Assembly: GCA_021770785.1 (NCBI GenBank)
Contig: JAETQH010000038.1
Span: forward strand, 1-39,324
DNA from: Lachnospiraceae bacterium
Lineage (GTDB): Bacteria > Bacillota > Clostridia > Lachnospirales > Lachnospiraceae
DNA: 39,324 nucleotides
Direction: 5' to 3'
Shown here: positions 18,891 through 29,445 of the stretch, one piece after another
Position numbering within the stretch: position 1 is the stretch's first letter
Layout of the letters: every line of letters starts with the position of its first letter
Translations under genes and position numbers: made by a program
The notes under the pieces: model-generated
What the model was told of the DNA's origin: nothing
What the model saw: the letters and a program-made list of their open reading frames with translations, nothing else
The model's database searches: none

Positions 18891-21677
18891 ATGCAAATAT
18901 CAAATATGAAAATAAATGGTATCAGGAACCCGGTCGGTTACGCCTTTGACAGCGTATCGTTATCCTACATCGTGACCGGAGCCGCAGGAAAGGCGCTTGC
19001 TTTTTCCCGTGTGGAAGTCAGTCTGACGGAGGATTTTAAGGAAATACTGTATCAAAAAGAAGGCGCGGACATGGACAGTGCCGGGGTGGTTCTTGATTTC
19101 AAAAAGCTGCCCCAAACGCGGTATTATATCCGGATTACGGCAAAATCCGACGCGGACGAGACGGCGGTGAGTGGGGAAACCTGCTATTTTGAGACGGCAA
19201 AAATGACAAAACCATGGATCGGAAGATGGATAAAACCGCAGGAGGAAGACCGTTTTCATCCGGAGTTCCACAAAACCTTCGCAGCAGCACAGGGCAGGAA
19301 AGTCCGGTCGGCAAGGCTGTACATTTCAGGGCTCGGACTGTACAGTGCACGGATCAACGGGCAGGACGTGACCGGTGAGGTGCTCACACCGTATTACAGC
19401 AATTACCATTATGAGGTACAGTACCAGACCTATGACGTGACAAACCTGATTGCCGCGCAGAACGAAATATGCGTGGTGCTTGGAAATGGCTGGTATAAAG
19501 GGTATTTCGGTCTGGCGCACAAAAATGAAAATTTCGGGTCGGAATTTATGCTGCTGGCGGAACTGCACATCGTCTACGAAGACGGTTCAAAAGACATCAT
19601 TGGTTCGGACGAGAGCTGGGAATACCGGGGTTCGGACTGTGAGATGAGCGATATCTACATGGGCGAATGGGTGAACCGCACACTGTGGAACGGACAGGAC
19701 AATCCGTGGAAAAAGCCTGCTTTTGGAGAGATTGAGGGAAAGCTTGTTCCGAGATACAGTATCGCGACTGTTGAAAAGGAAGATATGCCCGTGAGGGAAG
19801 TGATTCATACGCCCGCAGGGGAGACGGTTCTTGACTTCGGGCAGAATTTTGCGGGGTATGTCGCATTTTCTACAGAGTCCCTGCCATGCGGAACAAAGAT
19901 CGTCCTGGACTTTGGCGAGATTCTTCAGGACAGTAATTTCTACAACGAAAATTACCGCGATGCAAAGTCGCAGTTTATCTATACGGCGGACGGCAGAGAT
20001 GAATGGATAAAGCCCCGGTTTACATTTTTCGGTTTCCGCTATGTGCGCGTGACCGGCTGGGCAACAGACTGTACGGATGAGGACATGAAAAAATTTTTCA
20101 TCGGAAAGGCTGTCTATGCGGACATGGAAGAGACGGGATTTATCGAGACAGGACATCCGAAGGTGAACCGCCTTTTCCTCAACGCGAAGTGGGGGCAGAA
20201 GTCAAACTCCATTGATTTCCCGACAGACTGCCCGCAGCGGGACGAGCGCCTTGGATGGACGGGCGACGCGCAGGTCTTTTCGGGAACGGCCTCCTACAAC
20301 ATGGACACGGCGGCATTTTTCAACAAATTTATCCATGACCTGATGACGGAACAGGAGCGTCTCGACGGCATTGTGCCGGGCGTGATCCCTGTGTGGGAGA
20401 AGCAGGCGGCAATCTTCTCCTGCGTCTGGGGCGACATCGCGACATTCCTTCCGGCAGTGCTGTATGAGCATTACGGCGACAAGGCGGCGCTTGCGGCATA
20501 TTATCCGATGATGCGCGGCTGGGTGGACAAAATTGACAGGGAGGATGAAAAACGGGGACACAGGCATCTGTTTCATTTTGAAAACCAGTTGGGGGACTGG
20601 CTTGCACTGGACGGCAGGACAGAGCAGAGCAACGAGGGCGGCACGGACACGTATTTTATCGCGTCATGCTACTATGCGGCGTCGGCGAAAAAGACGGCGG
20701 ACGCGGCAAAAATACTGGGCTATGATGAGGATGCCAGACATTATGACGCGCTGCATGACCAGATTGTTGCGGCAGTGCTGAACGAGTATTACACACCGAC
20801 GGGACGGATTGCCATTGATACCCAGACAGGATACATTGTGGCGCTGCACTTTGGCATCTATCCTGATAAAAACAGGGTGATCGAAGGTCTGAAAGAGCGG
20901 CTGTACAAGGATTGCTATAAACTGAAGGGCGGCTTTGTCGGCGCACCGCTGATGTGCAGGGTGCTTGCCGAAAACGGGCTGGAGGAGGAAGCGTTTTATT
21001 TCCTGCTCCAGGAAGAATATCCGGGCTGGCTGCACTGCGTCAACCTTGGCGCGACGACCATCTGGGAGCGGTGGAATTCCGTGCTGGACAACGGCAGGCT
21101 CAGCGGCACGATGATGAATTCCTTAAACCACTATTCATTTGGCGCTGTTGTTGAATACCTGTACCGCGACGTTGCCGGACTCAAGGCGTTAGACGGCGGG
21201 TTTAAGCGCGTGGAGATTTCCCCGATTGTCAACCAGAAACTCCACTGGATGAAGATGCGGTACGAATCGGTGTATGGTACATACAGGAGCGAATGGGAAA
21301 TTTTGAAGGACGGAAAGGTTCATGTACTGGTAGAGATCCCGTTCAATTGCAGCGCGCTTGTAGGACTTCCGTTTTACCCAGGGGAGCCGGCCGGCGAGCT
21401 GAAAGCAGGCATCTATGAGTTTACTTATGAGCCGACGGAGGATCTGCGCAGCAGGTATACGCAGAAAACGCTCTTTAAGGACATGATGCAGGACGAACGG
21501 GCGATGAAAATAATCGAACGCGTATCGCCGCTGCTGCAGTATTTTCTGGGTACGGGTAATCAGGATTTCCTGTACGAGAGCCTGACAACGCTGCAGAATA
21601 TGTTTTACATGGGCTTCTCAAAGGAGATGATTGACAACCTGACAAGGGAACTCATGCAGATCTATGAGGAGAATTAG
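18891..21677 (+). CDS. GH78 alpha-L-rhamnosidase
   Basis: 928 residues from ATG 18891, chosen because GGGAGGA lies at the right distance; the GTG at 18885 is too close to it. The protein has the GH78 layout: N-terminal beta-sandwich domains (about 1-110, then a Bac_rhamnosid_N-type module with LYISGLGLYSARINGQ), a concanavalin-like domain (TVLDFGQNFAGYV), and an (alpha/alpha)6 catalytic barrel. The signature DCPQRDERLGWTGDAQ supplies the general acid E452, and GATTIWERWNS lies later in the barrel. About 90 residues after the usual C-terminal beta domain (helical, ending LTRELMQIYEEN) are an extra tail. The enzyme cleaves terminal alpha-L-rhamnose from pectic oligosaccharides or plant rhamnosides. 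It heads a close run with MBL, GH1 and ROK genes. No signal peptide, so it acts inside the cell. Confidence 0.94.
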   Translation: MQISNMKINGIRNPVGYAFDSVSLSYIVTGAAGKALAFSRVEVSLTEDFKEILYQKEGADMDSAGVVLDFKKLPQTRYYIRITAKSDADETAVSGETCYFETAKMTKPWIGRWIKPQEEDRFHPEFHKTFAAAQGRKVRSARLYISGLGLYSARINGQDVTGEVLTPYYSNYHYEVQYQTYDVTNLIAAQNEICVVLGNGWYKGYFGLAHKNENFGSEFMLLAELHIVYEDGSKDIIGSDESWEYRGSDCEMSDIYMGEWVNRTLWNGQDNPWKKPAFGEIEGKLVPRYSIATVEKEDMPVREVIHTPAGETVLDFGQNFAGYVAFSTESLPCGTKIVLDFGEILQDSNFYNENYRDAKSQFIYTADGRDEWIKPRFTFFGFRYVRVTGWATDCTDEDMKKFFIGKAVYADMEETGFIETGHPKVNRLFLNAKWGQKSNSIDFPTDCPQRDERLGWTGDAQVFSGTASYNMDTAAFFNKFIHDLMTEQERLDGIVPGVIPVWEKQAAIFSCVWGDIATFLPAVLYEHYGDKAALAAYYPMMRGWVDKIDREDEKRGHRHLFHFENQLGDWLALDGRTEQSNEGGTDTYFIASCYYAASAKKTADAAKILGYDEDARHYDALHDQIVAAVLNEYYTPTGRIAIDTQTGYIVALHFGIYPDKNRVIEGLKERLYKDCYKLKGGFVGAPLMCRVLAENGLEEEAFYFLLQEEYPGWLHCVNLGATTIWERWNSVLDNGRLSGTMMNSLNHYSFGAVVEYLYRDVAGLKALDGGFKRVEISPIVNQKLHWMKMRYESVYGTYRSEWEILKDGKVHVLVEIPFNCSALVGLPFYPGEPAGELKAGIYEFTYEPTEDLRSRYTQKTLFKDMMQDERAMKIIERVSPLLQYFLGTGNQDFLYESLTTLQNMFYMGFSKEMIDNLTRELMQIYEEN

Positions 21678-21689
21678 AAAGGGGAAAAA

Positions 21690-23941
<2,252 letters not shown>

Positions 23942-23982
23942 GGCACAAGACTGGAGAACAGGTCTGATAAATGGAGGTAGAA

Positions 23983-24966
23983 ATGAAATATCTGGCGATT
24001 GATGTGGGCGGCACGTTTACAAAATATGCCCTCATGGACGAAAACTGTAATTTTTATGAAAAAGATAAGGTTCCTACCGAGAAAGATTCACTGGAAAAGT
24101 TTGTCGGTATGCTGGTCGGACTCCATGGAAAATATTCAGGGGAAGTGGAAGGCATCGCAATCTGCGCCCCCGGCGTAATTGACAGTGAAACGGGATTCAT
24201 GTACAATGGCGGTTCCTTATTCTGCATTAAAAATATCAACCTCGTGGAAATTCTGGAGGGCAGGTGCAGAGTGCCTGTCACCGTGGAAAATGACGCAAAA
24301 TGCGCGGCGCTTGCCGAGGTGTGGAAAGGCGCGCTGTCCGACTGCAGAAATTCCATGGCAGTGATCATCGGGACGGCGGTGGGCGGCGCCGTCATCGTGG
24401 ATAAGAAAGTGCTGAAAGGCAAAAATTTTATGGCAGGTGAATTCAGCTATCTGTTTACGGACGAAAGCAGATGGCAGGAGCGCAGCCAGCTCCTTGCCGA
24501 AAAGGGCGGCGTCCCAGCGCTGATTAAGCTTGCGGAACAAAAAAAGCGGCTGCCCGAAGGGTCGCTTGACGGTGAAAAGATTTTTTCCATGGCAAACCAG
24601 GGGGATGCGGAGATAATCGACGTCCTGCGCCAGTACTGCAGGCATCTTGCCGTGCAGATCAGCAATTACCAGTTTGTCGTGGATCCGGAGAAAATCGCCA
24701 TTGGCGGCGGCATCAGCGCACAGCCTGTTTTGCTGGAAATGATCAAGGAATCCCTGCGGGAATTAAACACCGTATTTCCGCACGCGATGCCGGTGCCGGA
24801 CGTGGTCACCTGCCAGTTTTTCAATGATTCCAATTTAATCGGCGCGCTGTATGTGCACCTGAAATCACGCGAGGAAAAAATTGACATAGACAAGGTGTTG
24901 GAATTTATGAACCTGATGGGCGACAGGCGTGAAAAACAGTATCTGAAAGAACTTTTCATGACATGA
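23983..24966 (+). CDS. ROK-family sugar kinase (possible beta-glucoside kinase)
   Basis: 327 residues from ATG 23983, chosen because GGAGGT lies five bases upstream; the ATG at 23971 overlaps it. The N-terminal phosphate-binding loop reads LAIDVGGTFTKYAL, the sugar-binding Asp is in VENDAKCAALAEVW, and a second nucleotide motif reads VIIGTAVGGAVI. A late GGGISAQP glycine stretch completes the actin-like fold. The zinc-binding CxCGxxGC motif seen in many ROK glucokinases is not evident; the equivalent region reads AGEFSYLFTDESRWQ. ROK proteins phosphorylate hexoses, or in the BglK group the glucose of beta-glucosides. Placement directly after a 6-phospho-beta-glucosidase with no PTS makes a BglK-like role attractive. 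Confidence 0.88.
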   Translation: MKYLAIDVGGTFTKYALMDENCNFYEKDKVPTEKDSLEKFVGMLVGLHGKYSGEVEGIAICAPGVIDSETGFMYNGGSLFCIKNINLVEILEGRCRVPVTVENDAKCAALAEVWKGALSDCRNSMAVIIGTAVGGAVIVDKKVLKGKNFMAGEFSYLFTDESRWQERSQLLAEKGGVPALIKLAEQKKRLPEGSLDGEKIFSMANQGDAEIIDVLRQYCRHLAVQISNYQFVVDPEKIAIGGGISAQPVLLEMIKESLRELNTVFPHAMPVPDVVTCQFFNDSNLIGALYVHLKSREEKIDIDKVLEFMNLMGDRREKQYLKELFMT

Positions 24967-25009
24967 ATGATACAGACAGTGTGACTTATCTATGAAAGGA
25001 AGAAAAATT

Positions 25010-26520
25010 ATGGAGAGAAAATATCCGAATCTTAGAGCCCGATAACGATTGGGTGCACCACATTCCGCAACAGAATGTTCTCGGCGCCAATGGGCGGGAC
25101 AGATATCACAAACGACGGCTGTATCGGGCCAAAATCTGCTGCGTTTTATGAGTTGCGCGCAAAAGGCGGTGCGGCGGCAGCTTATACGACGGACGCCATA
25201 AGACGCCGCGGCGCCATGCCGAGCCTGGAGCTGTCCCATTCCGGAATGTATGCCGGAACGTACATGACAGACAAAGGCAGACAGAAAGGGATGAACCAGT
25301 GGGGATCATCCGATACGGTACGTCAGGACGGCGTGCAGGTCAGGGCGCTGTCAAAAGACCAGATTATCAAAGGACAGATGAGTATGGCGGTTCGCTGGAA
25401 AACAGATGCCGCCTTGCCATAGAAGTCCTGAAAGCGGTCCGGGAAGCGGTCGGACCCTTTTTCCCGATTGAATTTCGCATGAGCGGTTCCGAACTTGTGC
25501 CGGAAGGATATGGCCTGAAAGAAGGCGTTGAAATTGCAAAGATGATCGAGCCGTATGTGGACATTATCCATGTGTCGGCAGGGACGTACCAGAAAAGCTT
25601 TGGCGATACGCACCCGTCCATGTTCAAAGAGCATGGCTGCAACGTATATCTTGCGGCAGAAATCAAAAAGCACGTGTCCAAGCCGGTGGCAACGATCGGC
25701 GGCCTCAACGACCCTGCGCAGCTCGAAGAAATCATTGCATCGGGAGAGGCGGACATTGTATATATGGCAAGGGCGCTTCTGGCAGACCCAGAACTTCCCC
25801 GCAAGGTCGTGGAGAACAGGGATGAGGAAATCGTAAGGTGCCTGTGCTGCTTTACCTGTATGGCGGAGCGCGCCGCCACTTCGACAAGGCGCTGTACCGT
25901 AAACCCGTTAATCGGACGGGAGATGGACGATGTAGAGGTACTGCCTGCGCCATTACTGCCCGGATCGGTCAGGAAAAAAGTGCTTGTGGCGGGAGCAAGC
26001 CCGGGAGGACTGTACGCGGCCTACACTGCGGCAAGGAGAGGGCACCAGGTTATTTTGTGCGAGAAAGAATCCGAGGTCGGCGGCATCTTAAAGTCAGAGC
26101 AGGCGCTGCCATTCAAACATGAAATGTACCAGCTTTCCATAACTTATAAATTGCTGGCCAAAAAGGCGGGTGTGGAGATACGTCTCAATACGGAAGTAAC
26201 ACCGGAGTACGTTGAGTCAGAAGCGCCGGACGCACTCATCATAGCAGTCGGCTCCAGTCCCCTTGTGCCGCCGATCAAAGGACTTAACGGGGATAATGTT
26301 GTGATTGTCAATAATTATTATCTCGAAAAAGACAAGGTCGGAGACGACGTTGTAGTTTTCGGCGGGGGACTTGCAGGCTGCGAGTGCGCGATTCATCTGG
26401 GAATGGAAGGGAAGAAGGTTCATCTGGTGGAGATGCGCGGCGAGCTTGCCCCTGATGCCAATGTCAGACACAGACCGCTGCTCTTAAAAGAGATTGAAAA
26501 ATATGTCGAGGTACAACAAA
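25010..26520 (+). pseudogene. Old Yellow Enzyme / 2,4-dienoyl-CoA reductase-type flavoprotein, three lesions
   Basis: The start MERKYPNL at 25010 is followed by a one-base loss near 25037; the next frame continues PITIG, then TTFRNRMFSAPMGGTDITND, the FMN-barrel opening. Near 25360 a deletion joins SKDQII to RTDEYGGSLENR in another frame. The 40-50 residues normally between, including the His-Gly-Gly-His substrate loop, are gone. The rest has the barrel end (VATIGGLNDP), the 4Fe-4S cysteines (RCLCCFTCMAE and CTVNP) and a Rossmann domain (VLVAGASPGGLYAAYTAA). The end is cut at about 26520 by the IS200-type element. Intact relatives use NAD(P)H, FAD, FMN and 4Fe-4S to reduce activated C=C bonds. 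It lies 43 bp after the ROK kinase and was likely the last operon gene. Not rescuable by one correction. Confidence 0.88.
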
Positions 26521-26593
26521 CGCAGTCTACTGGGGATACTATGCGGCGATGGATATTTAGGGATACTGTCCTAAATGAAAAAGTATTTTAATC

Positions 26594-26610
26594 CCCCATC
26601 TGAGATGGGG
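26594..26610 (+). repeat. Left-end hairpin of the IS200-type element
   Basis: Seven-bp stem CCCCATC / GATGGGG with TGA loop. It pairs in design with the right-end hairpin at 27232-27249 and is the kind of structure the Y1 transposase binds in single-stranded DNA. Confidence 0.65.
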
Positions 26611-26715
26611 AGAACGGAATAAGTCGTAACGTTGCATGGAGTATCAAAATAAAAACCTCCAATGATATAATGAAGTGGGTTCGCAACCACAACAAAATCA
26701 AAGGAGGTATCCATA

Positions 26716-27138
26716 ATGGATAATCAAAGTATATAACACACGAGATGGAATTGCACGTACCATTTAGTATTTATTCCGAAATATCGAAAAAAGATTATGT
26801 ATGGAAGCAATAAAAAAGACATAGTAGAAATTGTGAAGAAACTCTGCGAGATGAAGGGAGTCCAACTGATAGAAGGAAAAGTATGTGTGGATCATATCCA
26901 TATGTATGTGGCAATTCCGCCAAAGATGAGCGTATCGGAGTTTATGTTATATCTGAAGGGGAAGAGCGCACTCATGTTTTATGACAGGCATCCGGAAATG
27001 CGGACAAAATGGGGTGACAGACATCTGTGGGCACGAGGCTATTACGTGGCGACAGTAGGAAATGTGAACGAAGAAACAATACGGAAATACATACGAGAAC
27101 AAGAAGAAAATGACAAACTGGAAGATGGAAGCAAGTAA
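26716..27138 (+). pseudogene. IS200-family TnpA (Y1 HUH transposase) with an early stop codon
   Basis: The natural start at ATG 26716, behind an AAGGAGG site, reads MDNQSI, then a TAA at codon 7 (26734-26736), then HTRWNCTYHLVFIPKYRKK and the rest in the same frame. Downstream are the HUH motif in VCVDHIHMYVAIPP, the conserved WARGYYVATVG, and the catalytic Tyr in IRKYIREQEE. Restored length would be 140 codons, close to the normal 140-155. Restart at ATG 26797 would lose the first beta strand of the HUH fold, so it should be inactive. The intact enzyme would cut and join single-stranded element ends. No TnpB is fused or adjacent in the element. Confidence 0.88.
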
Positions 27139-27231
27139 GAGAGCCTCCAAGCGAGGCTACCAGTAATAAAGGTGATTGTGAACCCGTCTTTGACAGAACC
27201 AGTATCAGACCCCGGAGGGGTTAATAATATA

Positions 27232-27249
27232 CCCCTATTTGAAATGGGG
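27232..27249 (+). repeat. Right-end hairpin of the IS200-type element
   Basis: CCCC-T-ATT-TGA-AATGGGG folds with one bulged T and a TGA loop, mirroring the left-end hairpin. Two more stems precede it after the transposase stop: AGCCTC / GAGGCT and ACCCC / GGGGT (27209-27221). Confidence 0.6.
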
Positions 27250-27298
27250 GTTGCTAACTTTTAAAGAGGGCGGAACGGATTTTCGCGGAAGAATCTAA

Positions 27299-27366
27299 AA
27301 ATTTCGCAGAATGTTATGATCTGCGAAATTTAGGTGAAATTTCTTTTTCATTACTTTATATCGACA
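27299..27366. repeat. Hairpin repeat, copy 1
   Basis: Perfect 11-bp inverted repeat AAATTTCGCAG / CTGCGAAATTT at 27299-27331 (11-nt loop), followed by AGGTGA, 17 nt, then TTTATATCGACA (27355-27366). The block ATCTGCGAAATTTAGGTGA and the TTTATATCGACA box recur in copy 2. It begins about 35 bp after the IS200 element. Confidence 0.8.
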
Positions 27367-27441
27367 TTAGTTTAACATGTTTTAACCCAAAAGACAATTC
27401 TTTTTCAAAAATATAGTCAAAATCACATTAGAAAAATTTGG

Positions 27442-27488
27442 AAACCGATATTTTTCGCAAAAAAAACAGCGGAAATATCGGTTTTTTT
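27442..27488 (+). terminator. Rho-independent terminator-like stem
   Basis: Twelve-bp perfect stem AAACCGATATTT / AAATATCGGTTT with a 19-nt loop, followed by a run of T. No gene ends close before it on this strand, so it may belong to a lost gene or be part of the structured region. Confidence 0.6.
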
Positions 27489-27489
27489 C

Positions 27490-27586
27490 GTGGTCAGATT
27501 TGTGGTCAGATTCATGGTCAATAAGTGGTCAAAATATAGTTTCACAGTATAAAATAACAGGTGTTTCGTGGTCAGATTTGTGGTCA
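27490..27586 (+). repeat. 12-bp iteron array (GTGGTCAGATTT)
   Basis: Six copies of TGGTCA start at 27491, 27503, 27515, 27526, 27569 and 27581, that is 12, 12, 11, 43 and 12 bp apart. The best copies share the full unit GTGGTCAGATTT. Near-helical phasing means a protein could bind them along one face of DNA, as with recombinase arm sites or replication iterons. The array is bracketed by the two hairpin repeats. Confidence 0.8.
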
Positions 27587-27625
27587 TCCCTCAGAAGGCC
27601 CTTTATTTAGCGGTATTTCAGGTCG

Positions 27626-27686
27626 TTTCGCAGATCATAACAATCTGCGAAATTTAGGTGATCAGATAGTATATTTTATATCGACA
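27626..27686. repeat. Hairpin repeat, copy 2
   Basis: Perfect 10-bp inverted repeat TTTCGCAGAT / ATCTGCGAAA (27626-27652, 7-nt loop), then TTTAGGTGA, 13 nt, and TTTATATCGACA (27675-27686). It repeats the 19-base block and the 12-base box of copy 1 in the same orientation and lies 75 bp before the TnpB-like start. Confidence 0.8.
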
Positions 27687-27760
27687 AAAAGTATATTTGC
27701 TATGCAATGTGCACAAGAACACATGACAGGCCATTGGAAGAGCTGACGGAGAAAGAAGGA

Positions 27761-29197
27761 ATGCCTAAAATATGTAAGTCCATACATCAATATAGCAAAG
27801 GGAAGATCAGCAGTGAAAATATGGATGTGCTCATGGAAATAGGACATGGGTGCATGGTGACAAGGAATTACATCTATCAGCGATATGGCGGTATCAAGAG
27901 TCTCGAAAAACTGTATTCCGGTTATACGATTGATGCCGAAGTAAAGGCAGCTGGATTCCGGGAACAGATAGGGCTTCCAAGCGTGTATTTTACAGCGTCT
28001 GTGAACAGGGCGTTAGGCGATATCAAGATCATGTGGGCACAGGTCAAAAATGGAATCAATGACGCCACCAACAAAAATGAGCGGTTTTCGCCGGAGGACA
28101 GGCATTATATCCGCTTTGTCGTCAAGATAAACGGATGTCTCGAAAACATTTTGAATGGAAAGCCAGTATCCCTGCCCGAAGAGATCCGGCCCAGATATGA
28201 AAGCATTATCGCAGAGCTTGGCGATGAAAATGGACAGCGTGTCAAAAGTCTCAACAGATATATCTGCAGGCAGACCAGAAAGAGGCTGCACAGACAGCAT
28301 ACGGACAGTGCGACATATTTTACAATAAAAAAACAGGGATACAGATATGGGGAGTCAGGGGGAGAGCATGGTATCTTTCTTGCCACCAAAGTGAACAGGC
28401 AGAGGATATTCATATCGTTGACGGACACAAACGTGTATGACAGAATGCTTGACATAAAACTCAATCCGCAAAAAAGAACGGTTGAGATTATCATACCGCT
28501 TTTCGTAAATACAAGACAGCATGAGGATTACACAAATGAGATCGGCATCTCGCTTGGTCTGTGGGATATGATTACGACAAGCACCGGAAATGTATATGGC
28601 AGTGAGTTTGGAAAAATGCAGCAGGAAATCTCGAGATTTATACTGAAAGAGAATTACCGTGATGACAAAAAAAGCATATCCGGCACACAGAGGTATCTGG
28701 AACGCAAGGCAGGAATGGATGCTGCACTGAAAAACTATGTGAATAGGGAACTTAACAGAATGTTGGCGCAGGAAAAACCAAACACGATTTATATGGCAAA
28801 GCTTCCGCGCAATCCAGGAATGCATATCGCCAGACATCATGATGACCAGCAGATTACAAAAGGCACCGGCGATACACATTTCCTCAGAATGTGGAAAAAA
28901 GGCTTTGTGACTGAGAGGCTGCAATGGAAATGCCAGCAAAACGGCGTCAGTATTATAGAAGTCATAGGCAAAGGGATTGGCACAGAATGCAGCGCCTGTG
29001 GGCAGAAGGGAACTGTGAAAGGCGAAAACTTTCGATGCCCTGCCTGCGGATTTGAAGAAAATAAAAAAGTAAATAGTGCGAAAAATGTCCTGAACAGGGG
29101 AAGAACGGGAAAACAGTTAAATAAACAGTTTCCGCAGGAAGAAAATGAGGAAAACAATAATAATATTACTAATAAATGGTCAAATGATCTGTCTTGA
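27761..29197 (+). CDS. RuvC-dead TnpB/Cas12f-like protein
   Basis: 478 residues from ATG 27761, preceded by GGAGAAAGAAGGA; the ATG at 27707 lacks a ribosome site. The N-terminal half is helical (SSENMDVLMEIGHGC, IYQRYGGIKSLEKLY); residues about 200-255 look like the WED beta-barrel (RQRIFISLTD, KRTVEIIIPLFV); the C-terminal third has the RuvC order with a zinc ribbon (C410, C413, C426, C429: TECSACG, FRCPACGFE). The three catalytic acidic positions are replaced: the RuvC-I Asp in GISLGLWDM is S264, the RuvC-II Glu in IYMAKLP is A346, the RuvC-III Asp before VNSAKNV is K436. The frame is otherwise intact. TnpB proteins are RNA-guided nucleases; a dead one could bind DNA without cutting, as TldR repressors do. 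A hairpin-rich stretch follows. Family membership is well supported; guide use is inferred. Confidence 0.8.
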   Translation: MPKICKSIHQYSKGKISSENMDVLMEIGHGCMVTRNYIYQRYGGIKSLEKLYSGYTIDAEVKAAGFREQIGLPSVYFTASVNRALGDIKIMWAQVKNGINDATNKNERFSPEDRHYIRFVVKINGCLENILNGKPVSLPEEIRPRYESIIAELGDENGQRVKSLNRYICRQTRKRLHRQHTDSATYFTIKKQGYRYGESGGEHGIFLATKVNRQRIFISLTDTNVYDRMLDIKLNPQKRTVEIIIPLFVNTRQHEDYTNEIGISLGLWDMITTSTGNVYGSEFGKMQQEISRFILKENYRDDKKSISGTQRYLERKAGMDAALKNYVNRELNRMLAQEKPNTIYMAKLPRNPGMHIARHHDDQQITKGTGDTHFLRMWKKGFVTERLQWKCQQNGVSIIEVIGKGIGTECSACGQKGTVKGENFRCPACGFEENKKVNSAKNVLNRGRTGKQLNKQFPQEENEENNNNITNKWSNDLS

Positions 29198-29445
29198 AGA
29201 TGAACCGATTGGATAATTCGGTTTTACTGCAAACGGCTTTGCATCAGCGAAGACATTGTGGACTGTGGAAGACGGTATCTTGATATAAAAAACAAAATGG
29301 TGTTGGGGATATACAAAAACAGGTACGCCTGTGTCCTGTGAACTCAGATCCGTGATTGCACGGAAATTGAGAATGGCAGGATGCGAAGCCGGATCATGTG
29401 TTCGACACCGCCAGAACTGGCGGCTGTGATGCCCTATTTATCAAC
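29198..29445 (+). ncRNA. Candidate guide-RNA scaffold downstream of the dead TnpB-like gene
   Basis: No plausible gene lies here but there are several ordered stems: AACCGA / TCGGTT (29203-29223), ACAGG-TACG-CCTGT (29319-29332), CCGTG-ATTG-CACGG (29350-29363), and a strong stem ACA-CCGCCA-GAAC-TGGCGG-C-TGT (29405-29427). A GATCC (29347) / GGATC (29391) pair could enclose the third. In TnpB loci the guide RNA overlaps the gene end and runs into the sequence just beyond. TCAAC at 29441-29445 would be a possible scaffold end. No promoter or processing site can be proven; the call rests on position and folding only. Confidence 0.4.

Larger units (their letters stand above)
26520..27262 (+). mobile_element. 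IS200/IS605-family element, TnpA-only, decayed
   Basis: Matching subterminal hairpins mark both ends: CCCCATC-TGA-GATGGGG at 26594-26610 and CCCC-T-ATT-TGA-AATGGGG at 27232-27249, the latter with one bulged T and the same TGA loop. Between them is a Y1-transposase reading frame. Such elements have no terminal inverted repeats and no target duplication. Outer limits are uncertain: flavoprotein homology stops at about 26518, and 27262 is taken just past the right hairpin. A further stem (ATTTAGG / CCTAAAT, 26555-26576), a promoter-like TATAAT at 26666 and a hairpin at 26675-26690 just before the ribosome site are present. It interrupts the flavin reductase gene. Confidence 0.75.

Noticed and set aside
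27490..27586. CRISPR array
   Set aside because: Units are 12 bp in near-tandem with no unique spacers and no cas genes, so an iteron array fits better.
26520..29197. Active IS605 element with TnpA and TnpB
   Set aside because: TnpA has a stop at codon 7, the end hairpins enclose only TnpA, and the TnpB-like protein lacks the catalytic acids.
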